Source: Serratia proteamaculans
GTDB taxonomy: Bacteria > Pseudomonadota > Gammaproteobacteria > Enterobacterales > Enterobacteriaceae
Direction of reading: 5' to 3'
Length of the DNA: 64,000 nucleotides
NCBI RefSeq assembly: GCF_008830365.1
Contig: NZ_WBKI01000002.1
Span: 867,851 to 931,850, forward strand
In this document: piece by piece, positions 36,230-45,950 of the stretch
How positions within the stretch are numbered: the first letter of the stretch is position 1
Layout of the letters: each line of letters starts with the position of its first letter
The notes under the pieces: model-generated
What the model was told of the DNA's origin: nothing
The model's input: the letters and a program-made list of their open reading frames with translations, nothing else
Database searches by the model: none
Position numbers and translations under genes: made by a program

Positions 36230-37166
36230 ATTTCTTGAACGGGTGCTGCGCGACCCAGTGCTCGGCGATATCCTGCCGGCGACATACCCAGACCCGATCG
36301 TGCTGCTCGATATAGTCCAGGAAACGCTGCAACGCACGGAACTTGCCCGGACGCCCGAGTAAACGGCAATGCATGCCGATAGACAACATCTTCGGCGACT
36401 CCGCCCCTTCGGCATACAGCACGTCAAAGCTGTCCTTCAGATAGGTAAAGAACTGCTCACCGGTGTTAAACCCCTGCGGCGAAGCAAAGCGCATGTCGTT
36501 AGCCTCGAGCGTATAGGGCACGATCAAATGCGGCTTCGTCTCACCGTTGGCACACTGCACCTCGGTCCAGAACGGCAAGTCATCACCGTAATAATCGCTG
36601 TCGTACAACAGTCCACCTTGCTCCACCACCAACCGCCGGGTGTTCGGGCTGTCGCGACCGGTATACCAGCCGAGCGGTGCCTTGCCGAACAGATCGCGCA
36701 ATACCGCGATCGCCTGTTGCATATGCTGGCGTTCGGTCGCCTCGTCCATGTGCTGGTAGTGGATCCAGCGCCAGCCGTGGCTGACCACGTCATAATTGGC
36801 GTTTTTAATTTCCTCAACCACCAACGGATTACGCGCCAGTGCCATCGCCACGCCAAACACCGTTAGCGGCAGGCCACGGCGCTGAAACTCATTATGGATA
36901 CGCCAGAACCCGGCGCGTGAACCGTATTCGTACAGGGACTCCATCGACATATGCCGTTCAGGGTAGCTGGCCGCGCCGATAATATCGGAGAGGAACTGTT
37001 CAGAACCGGCGTCGCCGTGCAGCACGCTATTCTCCGCCCCTTCCTCGTAGTTGAGGACAAACTGCACCGCGATCCGCGCCTGTCCCGGCCAACGTGCATG
37101 GGGTGGCTGGCCACCGTAGCCAATCAAATCACGGGGATAATCCTGGTTGAACTGGTAGTTACTCAT
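36228..37166 (-). CDS. hpxB: Metal-independent allantoinase (PuuE type)
   Basis: 312 residues. Polysaccharide-deacetylase-like fold that opens the allantoin ring to allantoate. Family blocks: YPRDLIGYGGQPPHARWPG, AVQFVLNYEEGAEN, SRAGFWRIHNEF, SHGWRWIHYQ, GWYTGRDSPNTRRLV and LSIGMHCRLLGRPGKF. Distinct from the zinc-dependent AllB family. Third gene of the leftward hpxSAB unit, 19 bases after hpxA. Confidence 0.93.
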   Translation of the reverse strand: MSNYQFNQDYPRDLIGYGGQPPHARWPGQARIAVQFVLNYEEGAENSVLHGDAGSEQFLSDIIGAASYPERHMSMESLYEYGSRAGFWRIHNEFQRRGLPLTVFGVAMALARNPLVVEEIKNANYDVVSHGWRWIHYQHMDEATERQHMQQAIAVLRDLFGKAPLGWYTGRDSPNTRRLVVEQGGLLYDSDYYGDDLPFWTEVQCANGETKPHLIVPYTLEANDMRFASPQGFNTGEQFFTYLKDSFDVLYAEGAESPKMLSIGMHCRLLGRPGKFRALQRFLDYIEQHDRVWVCRRQDIAEHWVAQHPFKK

Positions 37167-37185
37167 CGCTGCTTCCCTTTACTGA

Positions 37186-37929
37186 TTACCGGTTAAAACC
37201 ACCAAACATACCGGACAGGGGTTTGGCCTGCGGAAAAGCCAGATCGCCGTGCTTGCTGGTGTTCAGACCGAGAGCATGCAACGACTCGATCATTTTTACC
37301 GCGGCGCTGACACCGTCGATCACCGGGATCCCCAGTTCCTGAGTCAACTCACGCGCCAAATCGGCCATGCCGCCGCACCCGAGCACAATCGCCCCGCTGC
37401 CGTCCTGTTGTTTTGCCTGAATACAGTGTTCACGCACCTTTTGCTGCGCCAGACCGCTGCCATCTTCCAGCGCCAATACCGGCAGATCGATCGCATGCAG
37501 TGCGGCGCAGTGGCGCTCAAAGCCGTATTGATGCAGTAAATGCCGCGCAATAACCAACGTACGCGGCAGCGTGGTGACAATGGAAAAACGCGTCGCCACC
37601 AGCGTCGCCATATGCATGGCCGCCTCGGCGATGCCAATCACTGGCCGGTTTGCCAACTCCCGCGCCGCCAGCAGGCCCGGATCGCCAAAACAGGCGATGA
37701 CATGACCGCTGACGCCCGCCTCACGTCCCAACTTCACCTGCTGTAATACGCCGATGGCAGCAATGGCTTCGTCAAAATGCCCTTCTATTGATGGCACCCC
37801 TTCCTGCGGGCAGACCGCCAGGATCTCGGTACCTGGTGCAGCCACCGATCGGGCTGCCACAGCAATGGTTTCGGTCATGCTCCGACTGGTGTTCGGATTG
37901 ATGACTTGAATGATGCAGCCCGCGGTCAT
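37186..37929 (-). CDS. hpxA: Allantoin racemase (Asp/Glu/hydantoin racemase family)
   Basis: 247 residues. Cofactor-independent racemase with two catalytic cysteines, Cys80 (IACFGDPG) and Cys185 (VLGCGGMAD), and the N-terminal IQVINPNTS motif typical of hydantoin/allantoin racemases. It would interconvert the allantoin enantiomers for HpxB. Four-base ATGA overlap with the regulator hpxS. Confidence 0.9.
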   Translation of the reverse strand: MTAGCIIQVINPNTSRSMTETIAVAARSVAAPGTEILAVCPQEGVPSIEGHFDEAIAAIGVLQQVKLGREAGVSGHVIACFGDPGLLAARELANRPVIGIAEAAMHMATLVATRFSIVTTLPRTLVIARHLLHQYGFERHCAALHAIDLPVLALEDGSGLAQQKVREHCIQAKQQDGSGAIVLGCGGMADLARELTQELGIPVIDGVSAAVKMIESLHALGLNTSKHGDLAFPQAKPLSGMFGGFNR

Positions 37930-38675
37930 AGCGACTCCCGCGAGCCGGATTCGGCAAAGATTTGGGCGAAATCTGGCGTTTCGTTTGCACCCTGGTCAAA
38001 CCGCAGATTGGCCACAATGTCGTCAAAATGACGGGCCATATGATCCGCCAGCGCCGCGCTGTCTTTGTCGCGCAGCAACATCAGCAAATCACTGTGATCG
38101 TGGCAGCGACAGCCCTGCTGCCAGGGAGAGCCGTAAACGGCTATCACCAACGATGAACGCAGGGTGAGCAGTGAAACCATCTCGGTCAGCACCTGATTAC
38201 CGGCGATCGCCTGCAGTTGAACGTGAAACGCGGCAGACAGGCGGATCGCCGCCGCACCGTCCTGATCGCGGTGGGCCTGCTGCTCCTGCGCCACTATCTG
38301 TTCCATCGCCAACAGGTGCTCTTCACGGCAGTAAGCAATCACCTGCGGCAGGTTGGCGCACTCCAGCATTTTTCGCGTCTGGAAAACATTCGCCGCTTCG
38401 CCCTGCCCCGGCGTAGCAACCTGTGCACCACGTTTGGGCAGTTGGGTGACCAATTGCACTGCGGCAAGGCGCTGCAGCACCCGCCGGATACCGGTGCGGC
38501 TGACACCAAAGGTCTCCGCCAACGCTTCTTCCGGCAATTTGCTGCCGGGCAGCAACCGATGCTCAACAATCGCCTTCACCAGTGAGTTGTAAATATGATC
38601 GTCTTTATCTTCAATGAAATAACTGGCCTGCTGCCCATGCCACGCGGCGTTGGTGCCGATCGCTGTACCGATCAT
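37926..38675 (-). CDS. hpxS: GntR-family (FCD) transcriptional regulator
   Basis: 249 residues. N-terminal winged helix (IYNSLVKAIVEHRLLPGSKL, then EEALAETFGVSRTGIRRVLQRL) and a C-terminal FCD ligand-binding domain (FHVQLQAIAGNQVLTEMV; CHDHSDLLMLLRDKD). Klebsiella HpxS is a GntR regulator in an hpxSAB operon, matching this order. The ATG has GGGGAGC upstream. A pair of palindromes in the divergent gap to hpxC are likely its operators. Confidence 0.88.
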   Translation of the reverse strand: MIGTAIGTNAAWHGQQASYFIEDKDDHIYNSLVKAIVEHRLLPGSKLPEEALAETFGVSRTGIRRVLQRLAAVQLVTQLPKRGAQVATPGQGEAANVFQTRKMLECANLPQVIAYCREEHLLAMEQIVAQEQQAHRDQDGAAAIRLSAAFHVQLQAIAGNQVLTEMVSLLTLRSSLVIAVYGSPWQQGCRCHDHSDLLMLLRDKDSAALADHMARHFDDIVANLRFDQGANETPDFAQIFAESGSRESL

Positions 38676-38707
38676 TTTGCTGCTCCCCGTCCCCTTAGAT
38701 AATCAAA

Positions 38708-38741
38708 TCGTATACAAGAATAATATCTTTTGTATACAAAA
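38708..38741. promoter_or_regulatory. Paired GntR-type operators between hpxS and hpxC
   Basis: A perfect 14-bp palindrome TTTTGTATACAAAA (38728-38741) and a near copy TCGTATACAA (38708-38717); the centres of their GTATAC cores are 22 bp apart, two helical turns. The half-site spacing suits an FCD-GntR dimer (TGT-N2-ACA type). Between them ATACAAGAATAATAT (38712-38726) also fits the NAC site ATA-N9-TAT, though such AT-rich matches occur by chance. Confidence 0.65.
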
Positions 38742-38751
38742 ATGAGCAGTC

Positions 38752-38767
38752 TGGCCTGGATCCTGCA
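38752..38767 (+). promoter_or_regulatory. Possible sigma-54 promoter of hpxC
   Basis: TGGCCTGGATCCTGCA has the invariant GG and GC of a -24/-12 promoter at correct spacing but three departures from consensus. It lies about 90 bases before the hpxC ATG and directly downstream of the GntR operators. Confidence 0.35.
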
Positions 38768-38840
38768 AAAGCCCTCTCAGCAATCTTTGCCAAAAACAGA
38801 TAACAACATCCGGGTGACGTTCTTGAGAGGAGCACGATTT

Positions 38841-40301
38841 ATGCCAAACCCTAATGAAAACTACAGTCCCAAGCTGTGTAACGACGACCTGGCCCCCACG
38901 CGTGACCAGAACTGGAGTTGGTACAACATCTTTTCTTTCTGGATGTCGGATGTACACAGCATGGGCGGCTATGTGGTGGCCGCCAGCTTCTTCGCCCTCG
39001 GGTTGTCGAGCTGGCAGGTCTTGATTTGTCTGCTGGTGGGAATTTGCATCGTGCAGTTTTGTGCCAACCTGGTGGCTAAACCCAGCCAGCTCGGCGGCGT
39101 GCCCTACGCCGTTTTAAGCCGTCAGGCGTTTGGCGTGTTCGGTGCCAATATTCCGGCGGTGATCCGTGGCATGATCGCCTTCGCCTGGTACGGCATCCAA
39201 ACCTATCTGGCTTCCAACGCACTGATGCTGACGCTGCTGAAATTCTTCCCGTCGCTGGAGCCGATGACCCAGCCGCATTTCCTCGGGTTGTCGCAACTGG
39301 GTTGGGTCTGTTACATCACCATGTGGCTGTTGCAGGCGATGGTGTTTTGGCACGGTATGCAGGCCATTAAGCGCTTTATCGATATCGCCGGACCGGCCGT
39401 TTATGTGGTGATGTTCGCGCTGGCAGGCTGGATTGTTTATCGCGTCGGTTTTTCCAACCTGTCCCTCACACTGTCGAGCAAAACCCTGAGCACCGGTGAA
39501 CAAGGTTGGCTGATGCTGACCGCCACCGCGCTGGTGGTGTCTTACTTCTCCGGCCCGCTGCTTAACTTCGGTGACTTTACCCGCTATGGTAAAAGCTTTG
39601 CCGAAGTGCAGCGCGGTAACCGCTGGGGCCTGCCCTTCAACTATCTGCTGTTCTCGCTGGTGACCGTGGTGATCGTTTCCGGCACCCTGCCGCTGTTTGG
39701 GCAGCTCATCACCGATCCGATCGAAACCGTCACCCGCCTCGACAGCGATATCGCCGTGGCCCTGGGTTTGCTGACCATGATTGTCGCTACCATCGGCATC
39801 AATATCGTGGCCAACTTTGTGTCGCCGGCGTTTGATTTTTCCAACTGCTCACCACAGAAGATCAGCTTCCGCACTGGCGGAATGATCGCCGCCGTCGGCT
39901 CATTCCTGCTGACGCCGTGGAACCTGTTCCAGTCACCCGAGCTGATTCATTACACGCTGGACGTACTGGCCGCCTTTATCGGCCCGCTGTTCGGCATTCT
40001 GTTGGTGGATTTTTACATCATCAAGCGCGGCGAACTGCACGTCGACGACCTGTATAACGCCACGCCAAACGGCCGTTACTGGTACAAGAACGGCTTCAAT
40101 CCGAATGCGATTTGGGCGCTGGTACCAGCCGTGGTGATCGGGCTGGCCATCAGCTTTACGCCGGGCCTGCATCAGGTGGCTAACTTCAGTTGGTTTATCG
40201 GTGCAGCACTGGGTGGGGGATGTTATCGAATCATTGCCCGCCATGAATGGGCAGCCAATCAGGCAGTGACCTTTGCCAAGGCAGAATTAAGCAAAGATTA
40301 A
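38841..40301 (+). CDS. hpxC: NCS1-family allantoin permease
   Basis: 486 residues, about 12 membrane segments. Nucleobase:cation symporter-1 family: NWSWYNIFSFWMSDVHS near the N-terminus, GGVPYAVLSRQAFGVFGANIPAVIRG, AFAWYGIQTYLAS and LNFGDFTRYGKS. It is divergent from hpxSAB, matching Klebsiella hpxC, predicted allantoin uptake. ATG 38841 follows GAGAGGAGC; a longer frame from a TTG at 38730 would cross the operator and promoter region and is rejected. Confidence 0.88.
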   Translation: MPNPNENYSPKLCNDDLAPTRDQNWSWYNIFSFWMSDVHSMGGYVVAASFFALGLSSWQVLICLLVGICIVQFCANLVAKPSQLGGVPYAVLSRQAFGVFGANIPAVIRGMIAFAWYGIQTYLASNALMLTLLKFFPSLEPMTQPHFLGLSQLGWVCYITMWLLQAMVFWHGMQAIKRFIDIAGPAVYVVMFALAGWIVYRVGFSNLSLTLSSKTLSTGEQGWLMLTATALVVSYFSGPLLNFGDFTRYGKSFAEVQRGNRWGLPFNYLLFSLVTVVIVSGTLPLFGQLITDPIETVTRLDSDIAVALGLLTMIVATIGINIVANFVSPAFDFSNCSPQKISFRTGGMIAAVGSFLLTPWNLFQSPELIHYTLDVLAAFIGPLFGILLVDFYIIKRGELHVDDLYNATPNGRYWYKNGFNPNAIWALVPAVVIGLAISFTPGLHQVANFSWFIGAALGGGCYRIIARHEWAANQAVTFAKAELSKD

Positions 40302-40308
40302 AAACAAC

Positions 40309-40340
40309 GAAGCCCTGAGTTATTGCTAACTCAGGGCTTC
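40309..40340. terminator. Bidirectional terminator between hpxC and tRNA-Asp
   Basis: GAAGCCCTGAGTTA (40309-40322), loop TTGC, TAACTCAGGGCTTC (40327-40340): a perfect 14-bp stem. The poly-A on its left (AAAAACAACG) gives a U-tract for leftward transcription, i.e. for the tRNA. Confidence 0.8.
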
Positions 40341-40347
40341 TGAATGT

Positions 40348-40424
40348 TGGCGGAACGGACGGGGCTCGAACCCGCGACCCCCTGCGTGACAGGCAGGTAT
40401 TCTAACCAACTGAACTACCGCTCC
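40348..40424 (-). tRNA. aspV: tRNA-Asp (anticodon GUC)
   Basis: 77 bases on the minus strand from GGAGCGG to the encoded CCA end. Acceptor GGAGCGG pairs with CCGTTCC, the anticodon loop reads CTGTCAC, and the T-arm GCGGGTTCGAGCCCCGT is standard. The sequence is identical to the second copy at 63514-63590. Position beside dnaQ corresponds to aspV of E. coli. Confidence 0.97.
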
Positions 40425-40580
40425 GCGCCGTTCTTCTCTTTCGAGAGGAACGAGGCGCATATTACGGTTGAGCCACTATGGCGTCAATGCCTTTCTCTTA
40501 CCAAATGAACCGTTTGCACAGTTTTTCAGCTAACCGGACCTAAAAGCCGACCGCCCGGTATTTTTACGCCGAATACAGCG

Positions 40581-41321
40581 TTATTCCACTTCTGTACGCC
40601 ACAGGCAGCTGCCGCCCTTTTTCGCCACCAAATCCAGACGCGCCTCGTGAGCCACCACTTCTTCATCGCTGGCGTAGACCACTTTCATCGTCGTCGCCGG
40701 ACGCACAATGCGCTGAATGTCCTGCGTTGAATTATTATTCTGCGTATCGCCTTCCATCTGGAAGGCCATCGACGTCTGACCACCGGTCATCGCCAGATAA
40801 ACTTCCGCCAGGATCTCGGCATCGAGCAACGCGCCGTGCAGCGTACGCTTGCTGTTGTCTATCTCGTAGCGGCCGCACAGGGCATCGAGGTTGTTGCGCT
40901 TGCCCGGGAACAGGCGGCGCGCCATTAACAGGCTGTCGGTGATGGTACAGAAAGTATCGGTTTTCGGGATGCCCTGCTGCAGCATGCGGAATTCGTGATC
41001 CATAAAGCCGATGTCGAACGCCGCGTTATGGATGACTAACTCGCCACCGCGGATAAAGTCGATAAACTCATCGGCAATCTGGGCAAAGGTCGGTTTATCC
41101 GCCAGGAACTCATCGCTGATGCCGTGAACCCCATAGGCCTCAGGGTCCACCAGCCGATCCGGCTTGATGTAGACGTGGTAGTGACGGCCGGTCGGGCGGC
41201 GGTTAATCACTTCCAGTGCACCAATTTCAATGATGCGGTGGCCTTCGTAATGCACCCCGAGTTTGTTCATACCGGTGGTTTCGGTATCGAGGACAATCTG
41301 TCTGGTGGTTGTAGAGATCAT
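40581..41321 (-). CDS. dnaQ: DNA polymerase III epsilon subunit (3'-5' exonuclease)
   Basis: 246 residues. Proofreading exonuclease of the replicative polymerase. DEDDh exonuclease motifs: Asp12/Glu14 in [22 protein letters not shown], and [14 protein letters not shown]. The C-terminal tail WRTEVE binds the alpha subunit in the family. Divergent from rnhA with overlapping promoter region (72 bases), as in E. coli. Confidence 0.97.
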   Translation of the reverse strand: MISTTTRQIVLDTETTGMNKLGVHYEGHRIIEIGALEVINRRPTGRHYHVYIKPDRLVDPEAYGVHGISDEFLADKPTFAQIADEFIDFIRGGELVIHNAAFDIGFMDHEFRMLQQGIPKTDTFCTITDSLLMARRLFPGKRNNLDALCGRYEIDNSKRTLHGALLDAEILAEVYLAMTGGQTSMAFQMEGDTQNNNSTQDIQRIVRPATTMKVVYASDEEVVAHEARLDLVAKKGGSCLWRTEVE

Positions 41322-41393
41322 ATTGCAGTGCTCGCAGCGCGTGTTTATGTCAGACTTGGCTTTTATAAAACTGATAGGAAGAGTCTACCAGAG

Positions 41394-41861
41394 ATGCTCA
41401 AACAGGTAGAAATTTTCACCGACGGCTCCTGCCTTGGCAACCCGGGCCCCGGTGGATATGGCGCAATACTGCGTTATAAGCAGACTGAAAAAACCTTCAG
41501 CGCGGGCTTCCGCCTGACCACCAACAACCGCATGGAGATGATGGCGGCGATTGTCGCGTTGGAAGCTCTGACCACCCCTTGCGAAGTGGTTCTGAGCACC
41601 GACAGCCAGTATGTGCGCCAGGGCATTACCACTTGGATCCACAACTGGAAAAAGCGCGGCTGGAAAACGGCCGACAAAAAACCGGTCAAGAATGTCGATT
41701 TGTGGCAGCGATTGGATTTGGCCATTCAGCGCCACACCATCAAATGGGAATGGGTCAAGGGCCATGCCGGCCATCCGGAAAACGAACGCTGCGACGTGCT
41801 GGCGCGCGATGCTGCCGGTAATCCAACCCAGGATGACGTCGGTTATAAACCGGAAAGTTAA
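41394..41861 (+). CDS. rnhA: Ribonuclease HI
   Basis: 155 residues, identical in length to E. coli RNase HI. Degrades the RNA strand of RNA:DNA hybrids. Catalytic Asp10 ([16 protein letters not shown]), Glu48 (NRMEMMAAI), Asp70 (STDSQY) and the C-terminal RDAA aspartate are all present. The open frame extends 90 codons upstream over dnaQ and is not used; ATG 41394 gives the family start [12 protein letters not shown]. Confidence 0.97.
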   Translation: MLKQVEIFTDGSCLGNPGPGGYGAILRYKQTEKTFSAGFRLTTNNRMEMMAAIVALEALTTPCEVVLSTDSQYVRQGITTWIHNWKKRGWKTADKKPVKNVDLWQRLDLAIQRHTIKWEWVKGHAGHPENERCDVLARDAAGNPTQDDVGYKPES

Positions 41862-42577
41862 GGCAGTTTGCGATAACTCTTGGTCGCGCCGACGGCGCGG
41901 CTGAGAGCAGGCTTTCTCGCACCGAACTTCATCGGTGTTGGCGTCAGCGGCAGGGTGCGTTTACGCGCCACAATCACGCTCATGCACCCCAGCGCCGGTA
42001 AGTGGGTGCATAAAAACTTCCCGCCTTTACGCTGCCACGGCAACACGTGAAAACGCGACTGATGCAGGACTTCATAATTCAGCAGGCTCAGCCAGTCCAA
42101 CAGGCGCATCTGGGTAAACATCCGGCTGACGTAAGGCTGACGTTGGCGTAACCCGGGAACCAACTTGCCTAACCCCAGTAGACTGAACGGATTGAAGGTG
42201 CTGATCACCAGCCAGCCGTCGTCGATCAACACGCGATCAACCTCGCGCAGCATGCGGTGCGGATCGTCAGCATAAGACAGCGTATGCGCCAACAGGCAGG
42301 CATCCACCGATTTGGCGGCAAAAGGGAGCTGGTAGGCATCGCCAATCACCTGCAGGTTATCCCCTTCCAGACCCACATTCACCTGATGAGAAATGGCGCA
42401 TTTGTCGGTTGCCAGACAGGCACTGAGATTACCGAGTTTTAGCAGGTGGAAACCAAACAGCTTCGACCACCAGGGTTGCAACTGTCGCTCGAGCGCCTCA
42501 CGATAGTATTCCCCCCACGGCAACTCCGACCAGGACTGTGGGCCGGTGAGCTTTTGTAGAGTATGGGCTGGTTTCAT
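41858..42577 (-). CDS. yafS: SAM-dependent methyltransferase YafS
   Basis: 239 residues. Class I methyltransferase fold of the UbiE/BioC type: [49 protein letters not shown] is a textbook motif II-post II region, read across residues 70-120. Substrate unknown in the literature known to me. Its 3' end overlaps the convergent rnhA stop by four bases; it is divergent from gloB. Confidence 0.9.
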   Translation of the reverse strand: MKPAHTLQKLTGPQSWSELPWGEYYREALERQLQPWWSKLFGFHLLKLGNLSACLATDKCAISHQVNVGLEGDNLQVIGDAYQLPFAAKSVDACLLAHTLSYADDPHRMLREVDRVLIDDGWLVISTFNPFSLLGLGKLVPGLRQRQPYVSRMFTQMRLLDWLSLLNYEVLHQSRFHVLPWQRKGGKFLCTHLPALGCMSVIVARKRTLPLTPTPMKFGARKPALSRAVGATKSYRKLP

Positions 42578-42621
42578 GATTTATTATCTTCTTTCAAGCC
42601 GTTGCCAACGAGAGGTCCAAC

Positions 42622-43377
42622 ATGAATCTTATCAGTATTCCCGCCTTCCAGGACAATTACATTTGGTTATTGGATAACCAGCAGGGGCATTGCACTATCG
42701 TCGATCCCGGCGAGGCACAGCCGGTGTTGGCAGCGCTGGATCGCCTGAACCTGGCGCCTGATGCGATCCTGCTGACCCACCATCACCACGATCACGTTGG
42801 CGGCGTTGCACAAATTACAGCGCGCTATCCCGGGCTGAAAGTCTATGGCCCGCAGGAAACCGCCGACAAAGGCGCTAACCACATCGTTCATGACGGCGAC
42901 ACTATCGAAATTAACGGACGAAAATTCGCCACCATCGCGGTTCCCGGACATACATTGGGTCATGTGGCCTTCTATAGCGCTCCTTATCTGTTTTGCGGAG
43001 ACACTATTTTCTCTGCCGGCTGCGGCAGGCTTTTCGAAGGGACCGCCGAGCAAATGTACGATTCATTTCAACAGCTCGCGCAACTTCCCGATAACACGTT
43101 AATTTGTTGCGCGCATGAATATACGCTTTCAAATCTTAAGTTTGCACGGGCTATTTTGCCGGAAGATCGACAGATTGAAACATATCAGCAACAAGTCGAG
43201 GCGTTACGGGTAAAAGGCCAACCCAGCGTCCCTACCCTGCTACAATTAGAGCGTAAAATTAACCTATTCTTACGCTGCCATGACACTGATTTACAAAAGA
43301 AATTAGGCTTCCATACGCCACCAAAACACCTTCATTCAGTTTTTTCCGAATTACGCCTGCGAAAAGACAACTTCTGA
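42622..43377 (+). CDS. gloB: Hydroxyacylglutathione hydrolase (glyoxalase II)
   Basis: 251 residues. Hydrolyses S-lactoylglutathione, completing methylglyoxal detoxification. Metallo-beta-lactamase metal site [10 protein letters not shown] (His53, His55, Asp57, His58), later [29 protein letters not shown] and [13 protein letters not shown], and the C-terminal glutathione-binding RKDNF. Start [13 protein letters not shown] with GAGAGG upstream. Confidence 0.96.
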   Translation: MNLISIPAFQDNYIWLLDNQQGHCTIVDPGEAQPVLAALDRLNLAPDAILLTHHHHDHVGGVAQITARYPGLKVYGPQETADKGANHIVHDGDTIEINGRKFATIAVPGHTLGHVAFYSAPYLFCGDTIFSAGCGRLFEGTAEQMYDSFQQLAQLPDNTLICCAHEYTLSNLKFARAILPEDRQIETYQQQVEALRVKGQPSVPTLLQLERKINLFLRCHDTDLQKKLGFHTPPKHLHSVFSELRLRKDNF

Positions 43378-43448
43378 GCTTTTAGTTGTGTTGTTTGGCG
43401 AAGCAAAGTATGATTGCTCGTCTTTTAAGCAACTATATTGACACACAC

Positions 43449-44837
43449 ATGAAGGCTAAAGCGATATTTCTCGCCTCAGTCTTGCTAGTGGGGTGCCAGT
43501 CGTCCAGGCAGGACGCACCGGCCCCAGAACAGCATGCACAGAGTTTGTCTTCGGCAGGTCAAGAAGGTGAAGCAGGAGAGTACACAGCGAATGGTCGAGC
43601 GAGCTCGGCGCGGTGGCTAGATAACAATAGTGGTGCCGCGCAACAGAACCTGTGGAACTTCATTAGCGACGAGCTGAAGATGGAGGTTCCGGAAAATTCC
43701 CGGATCCGTGATCAAAAAAGAAAGTACCTAAAAAGTAAGAGCTATCTCCACGATGTAACATTACGGGCAGAGCCGTACATGTACTGGATAGTCGGGCAGA
43801 TTAAGAAACGCAATATGCCGATGGAACTGGTACTGCTACCCATAGTGGAGAGCGCTTTTGACCCCCACGCCACGTCAAGTGCCAACGCCGCAGGGCTATG
43901 GCAAATCGTGCCGCAAACGGGTCGGAATTATGGTTTGAAAAACAATCAGTGGTATGACGGGCGACGCGATGTCGTGGCCTCGACAACTGCTGCGCTTGAT
44001 ATGATGCAGTATTTGAACCGCATGTTTAAGGGTGACTGGTTACTGACCATTGCTGCTTATAACAGTGGTGAAGGCCGTGTCATGCAGGCGGTTAAGGCGA
44101 ATAAACGCCAGGGTAAGCCAACCAATTTCTGGGCATTGTCGCTTCCACGTGAAACGTCAATTTATGTCCCGAAAATGCTGGCGCTGAGCGACATCATTAA
44201 AAACAGCAAGAAGTACGGTATCAATCTGCCTAAGACTGATAACACCCGTGCACTGGCGCGTATTGATGTTGGGCAGCAAATACAGTTAACTCAGGCGGCT
44301 GAGATGGCTGGGCTTTCACTGACCAAGATGAAAGCTTACAACCCAGGCTACAAAAAAGGCGTTACGGCACCCAACGGGCCCCATTATATTATGGTTCCCA
44401 AAGGTCATGCCGATCAGCTGAAAGACTCGTTGGCCGATGGCCAGATCGCAGTGACTCAACCAACCACCCAGTTGGCGAAGAACAGCGGTTTGACTGGTGG
44501 CAGCTCGTATAAAGTGCGCTCCGGCGATACGGTATCGGGCATTGCCAAGCGGTTGAATATCAAGTCCAGCGATTTGCAGAGTTGGAACAATTTACGTGCC
44601 AAGAGCACGCTGAAAGTTGGGCAAACCCTGCAAGTGGCCAGCAACACCGGCAGTAACAGCAGTATCACCTATCAGGTTCGTAAAGGTGATTCGCTTGCCA
44701 GTATTGCACGTCGTCACGGCGTCGATATTAACGACGTGATGCGTTGGAACTCAACGCTTGCCAAGGCTAACAGCAGCCTGCAACCGGGTCTGAAATTGAC
44801 CTTGTTTGTCAGCGATAAAACGTCGCCGGATACCTAA
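43449..44837 (+). CDS. mltD: Membrane-bound lytic murein transglycosylase D
   Basis: 462 residues. Lipoprotein (MKAKAIFLASVLLVGC, lipobox Cys16) with an SLT domain containing the catalytic Glu in PIVESAFDPHATS near residue 133 and AAGLWQIVPQTGRNYGL, then two C-terminal LysM repeats (YKVRSGDTVSGIAKRLNI and YQVRKGDSLASIARRHGV). Cleaves peptidoglycan glycan chains in the periplasm. Start chosen by the lipoprotein signal; the longer frame from 43386 lacks one. Confidence 0.96.
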   Translation: MKAKAIFLASVLLVGCQSSRQDAPAPEQHAQSLSSAGQEGEAGEYTANGRASSARWLDNNSGAAQQNLWNFISDELKMEVPENSRIRDQKRKYLKSKSYLHDVTLRAEPYMYWIVGQIKKRNMPMELVLLPIVESAFDPHATSSANAAGLWQIVPQTGRNYGLKNNQWYDGRRDVVASTTAALDMMQYLNRMFKGDWLLTIAAYNSGEGRVMQAVKANKRQGKPTNFWALSLPRETSIYVPKMLALSDIIKNSKKYGINLPKTDNTRALARIDVGQQIQLTQAAEMAGLSLTKMKAYNPGYKKGVTAPNGPHYIMVPKGHADQLKDSLADGQIAVTQPTTQLAKNSGLTGGSSYKVRSGDTVSGIAKRLNIKSSDLQSWNNLRAKSTLKVGQTLQVASNTGSNSSITYQVRKGDSLASIARRHGVDINDVMRWNSTLAKANSSLQPGLKLTLFVSDKTSPDT

Positions 44838-44854
44838 ATTTTCGGCACAAAAAA

Positions 44855-44877
44855 AGCACCCCTCGGGGTGCTTTTTT
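44855..44877 (+). terminator. Terminator of mltD
   Basis: AGCACCCC, short loop, GGGGTGCT followed by six T; A-rich on the left. It sits 18 bases after the mltD stop and may also serve the convergent yafD. Confidence 0.85.
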
Positions 44878-44913
44878 ATTGTCGGTGATCCGTACTGAAT
44901 ACGGGGGTGAACA

Positions 44914-45708
44914 TTACCAGTGCGGTTTGTCGGCCTCTGGATGAAACTCCACCAGCAGTGGATTATGATCCGACGCGCTGGTCACCAGGACCGAAGCCTC
45001 TGCCACCCCCATGTTGCGATAAAACACAAAATCCAGTGGGCGACCAAAAGCCTTGCGACGGTGATCATCGGTGAAATTCACCTCACGCAGCGCCATATCA
45101 CTGGCGAACTGATAAAGCGCATTAATTCGTTTACGGCTCCAGGCATTAAAATCCCCGGCCATGATCACCGGCCCATGGTGATGGGCAATCTGCTCACCAA
45201 TTGGCCCCAGTTGCTTACTGTAAACGTCCACGCCCAGGCTGAAATTCACCGCATGAATATTAACTACCATCAATAACTGGCCGTTAAACAACGGGTAGAC
45301 GGTGATCAACGCCGACTTGGCCAATCGCAGCAAAGGTTCACGTTCACGTAGCGGACAACAATAGACCGGATGCGCCGCCGCCAGCGTCATTACGCCGGAA
45401 GGATGCTGCGGCAACACAAATGCCGGCACCTGATCGGCTGCCAGGTAGTTTGACGTAGCAAAGCTCACCAGTTCAGGTGTGGTTTGCGCTTCCTGCAACA
45501 GCACCAGTTGCGCATCCTTACCATAGCTTTTCAGCACCGAAAGCCAGTCGGCCCGCTGCTGTTTAAAGATATTCCACACCATGACCCGTAACGCGCCGGA
45601 CGTGGGCAATGCAGCCCCTGGCGGCAGCGCTTGGTCGATGGCGCCAGGGAAAATTCGCTCAACTGGCTGGCCTGCAACATACCTCATTGCATAAGTTCGT
45701 TTCGGCAC
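44914..45708 (-). CDS. yafD: Endonuclease/exonuclease/phosphatase family protein YafD
   Basis: 264 residues. EEP-fold hydrolase: [23 protein letters not shown] (metal Glu), [28 protein letters not shown] and the terminal [11 protein letters not shown] with its catalytic Asp-His. Very close to E. coli YafD (266), whose substrate is not defined. E. coli yafE, between mltD and yafD, is absent here. Confidence 0.92.
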   Translation of the reverse strand: MPKRTYAMRYVAGQPVERIFPGAIDQALPPGAALPTSGALRVMVWNIFKQQRADWLSVLKSYGKDAQLVLLQEAQTTPELVSFATSNYLAADQVPAFVLPQHPSGVMTLAAAHPVYCCPLREREPLLRLAKSALITVYPLFNGQLLMVVNIHAVNFSLGVDVYSKQLGPIGEQIAHHHGPVIMAGDFNAWSRKRINALYQFASDMALREVNFTDDHRRKAFGRPLDFVFYRNMGVAEASVLVTSASDHNPLLVEFHPEADKPHW

Positions 45709-45909
45709 GCTATTCGCCTATTTCCCATTAGGATGAAACTGGCGGTGACATTCCCGCCAACAATGAATTGATTATACGCCTGCCCTCGGCTGACGGCATG
45801 GCTTTTAGGGGTTATACCCTTTCAGTTATAGGGGCGTGATACAGGGATTTCAATCTTCTGACAGTATATGTGTGTAAAGGTTAGCGGCGGCGTGTCATAA
45901 ATGCGAAAA

Positions 45910-45928
45910 GGCCCGCAAAATGCGGGCC
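45910..45928. terminator. Terminator of the MFS gene
   Basis: GGCCCGC, loop AAAAT, GCGGGCC; leftward it is followed by TTTTCGC. It is 22 bases beyond the MFS stop codon. The rest of the yafD-MFS gap (45709-45909) shows no gene. Confidence 0.7.
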
Positions 45929-45950
45929 AGTGAAGAAAAAACGATGAGGT

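Noticed and set aside
38730..38840. 37-codon N-terminal extension of the allantoin permease
   Set aside because: It begins with TTG inside the GntR palindrome; a good ribosome site precedes ATG 38841.
41124..41393. N-terminal extension of ribonuclease HI
   Set aside because: It overlaps dnaQ on the opposite strand; RNase HI is exactly 155 residues from ATG 41394.
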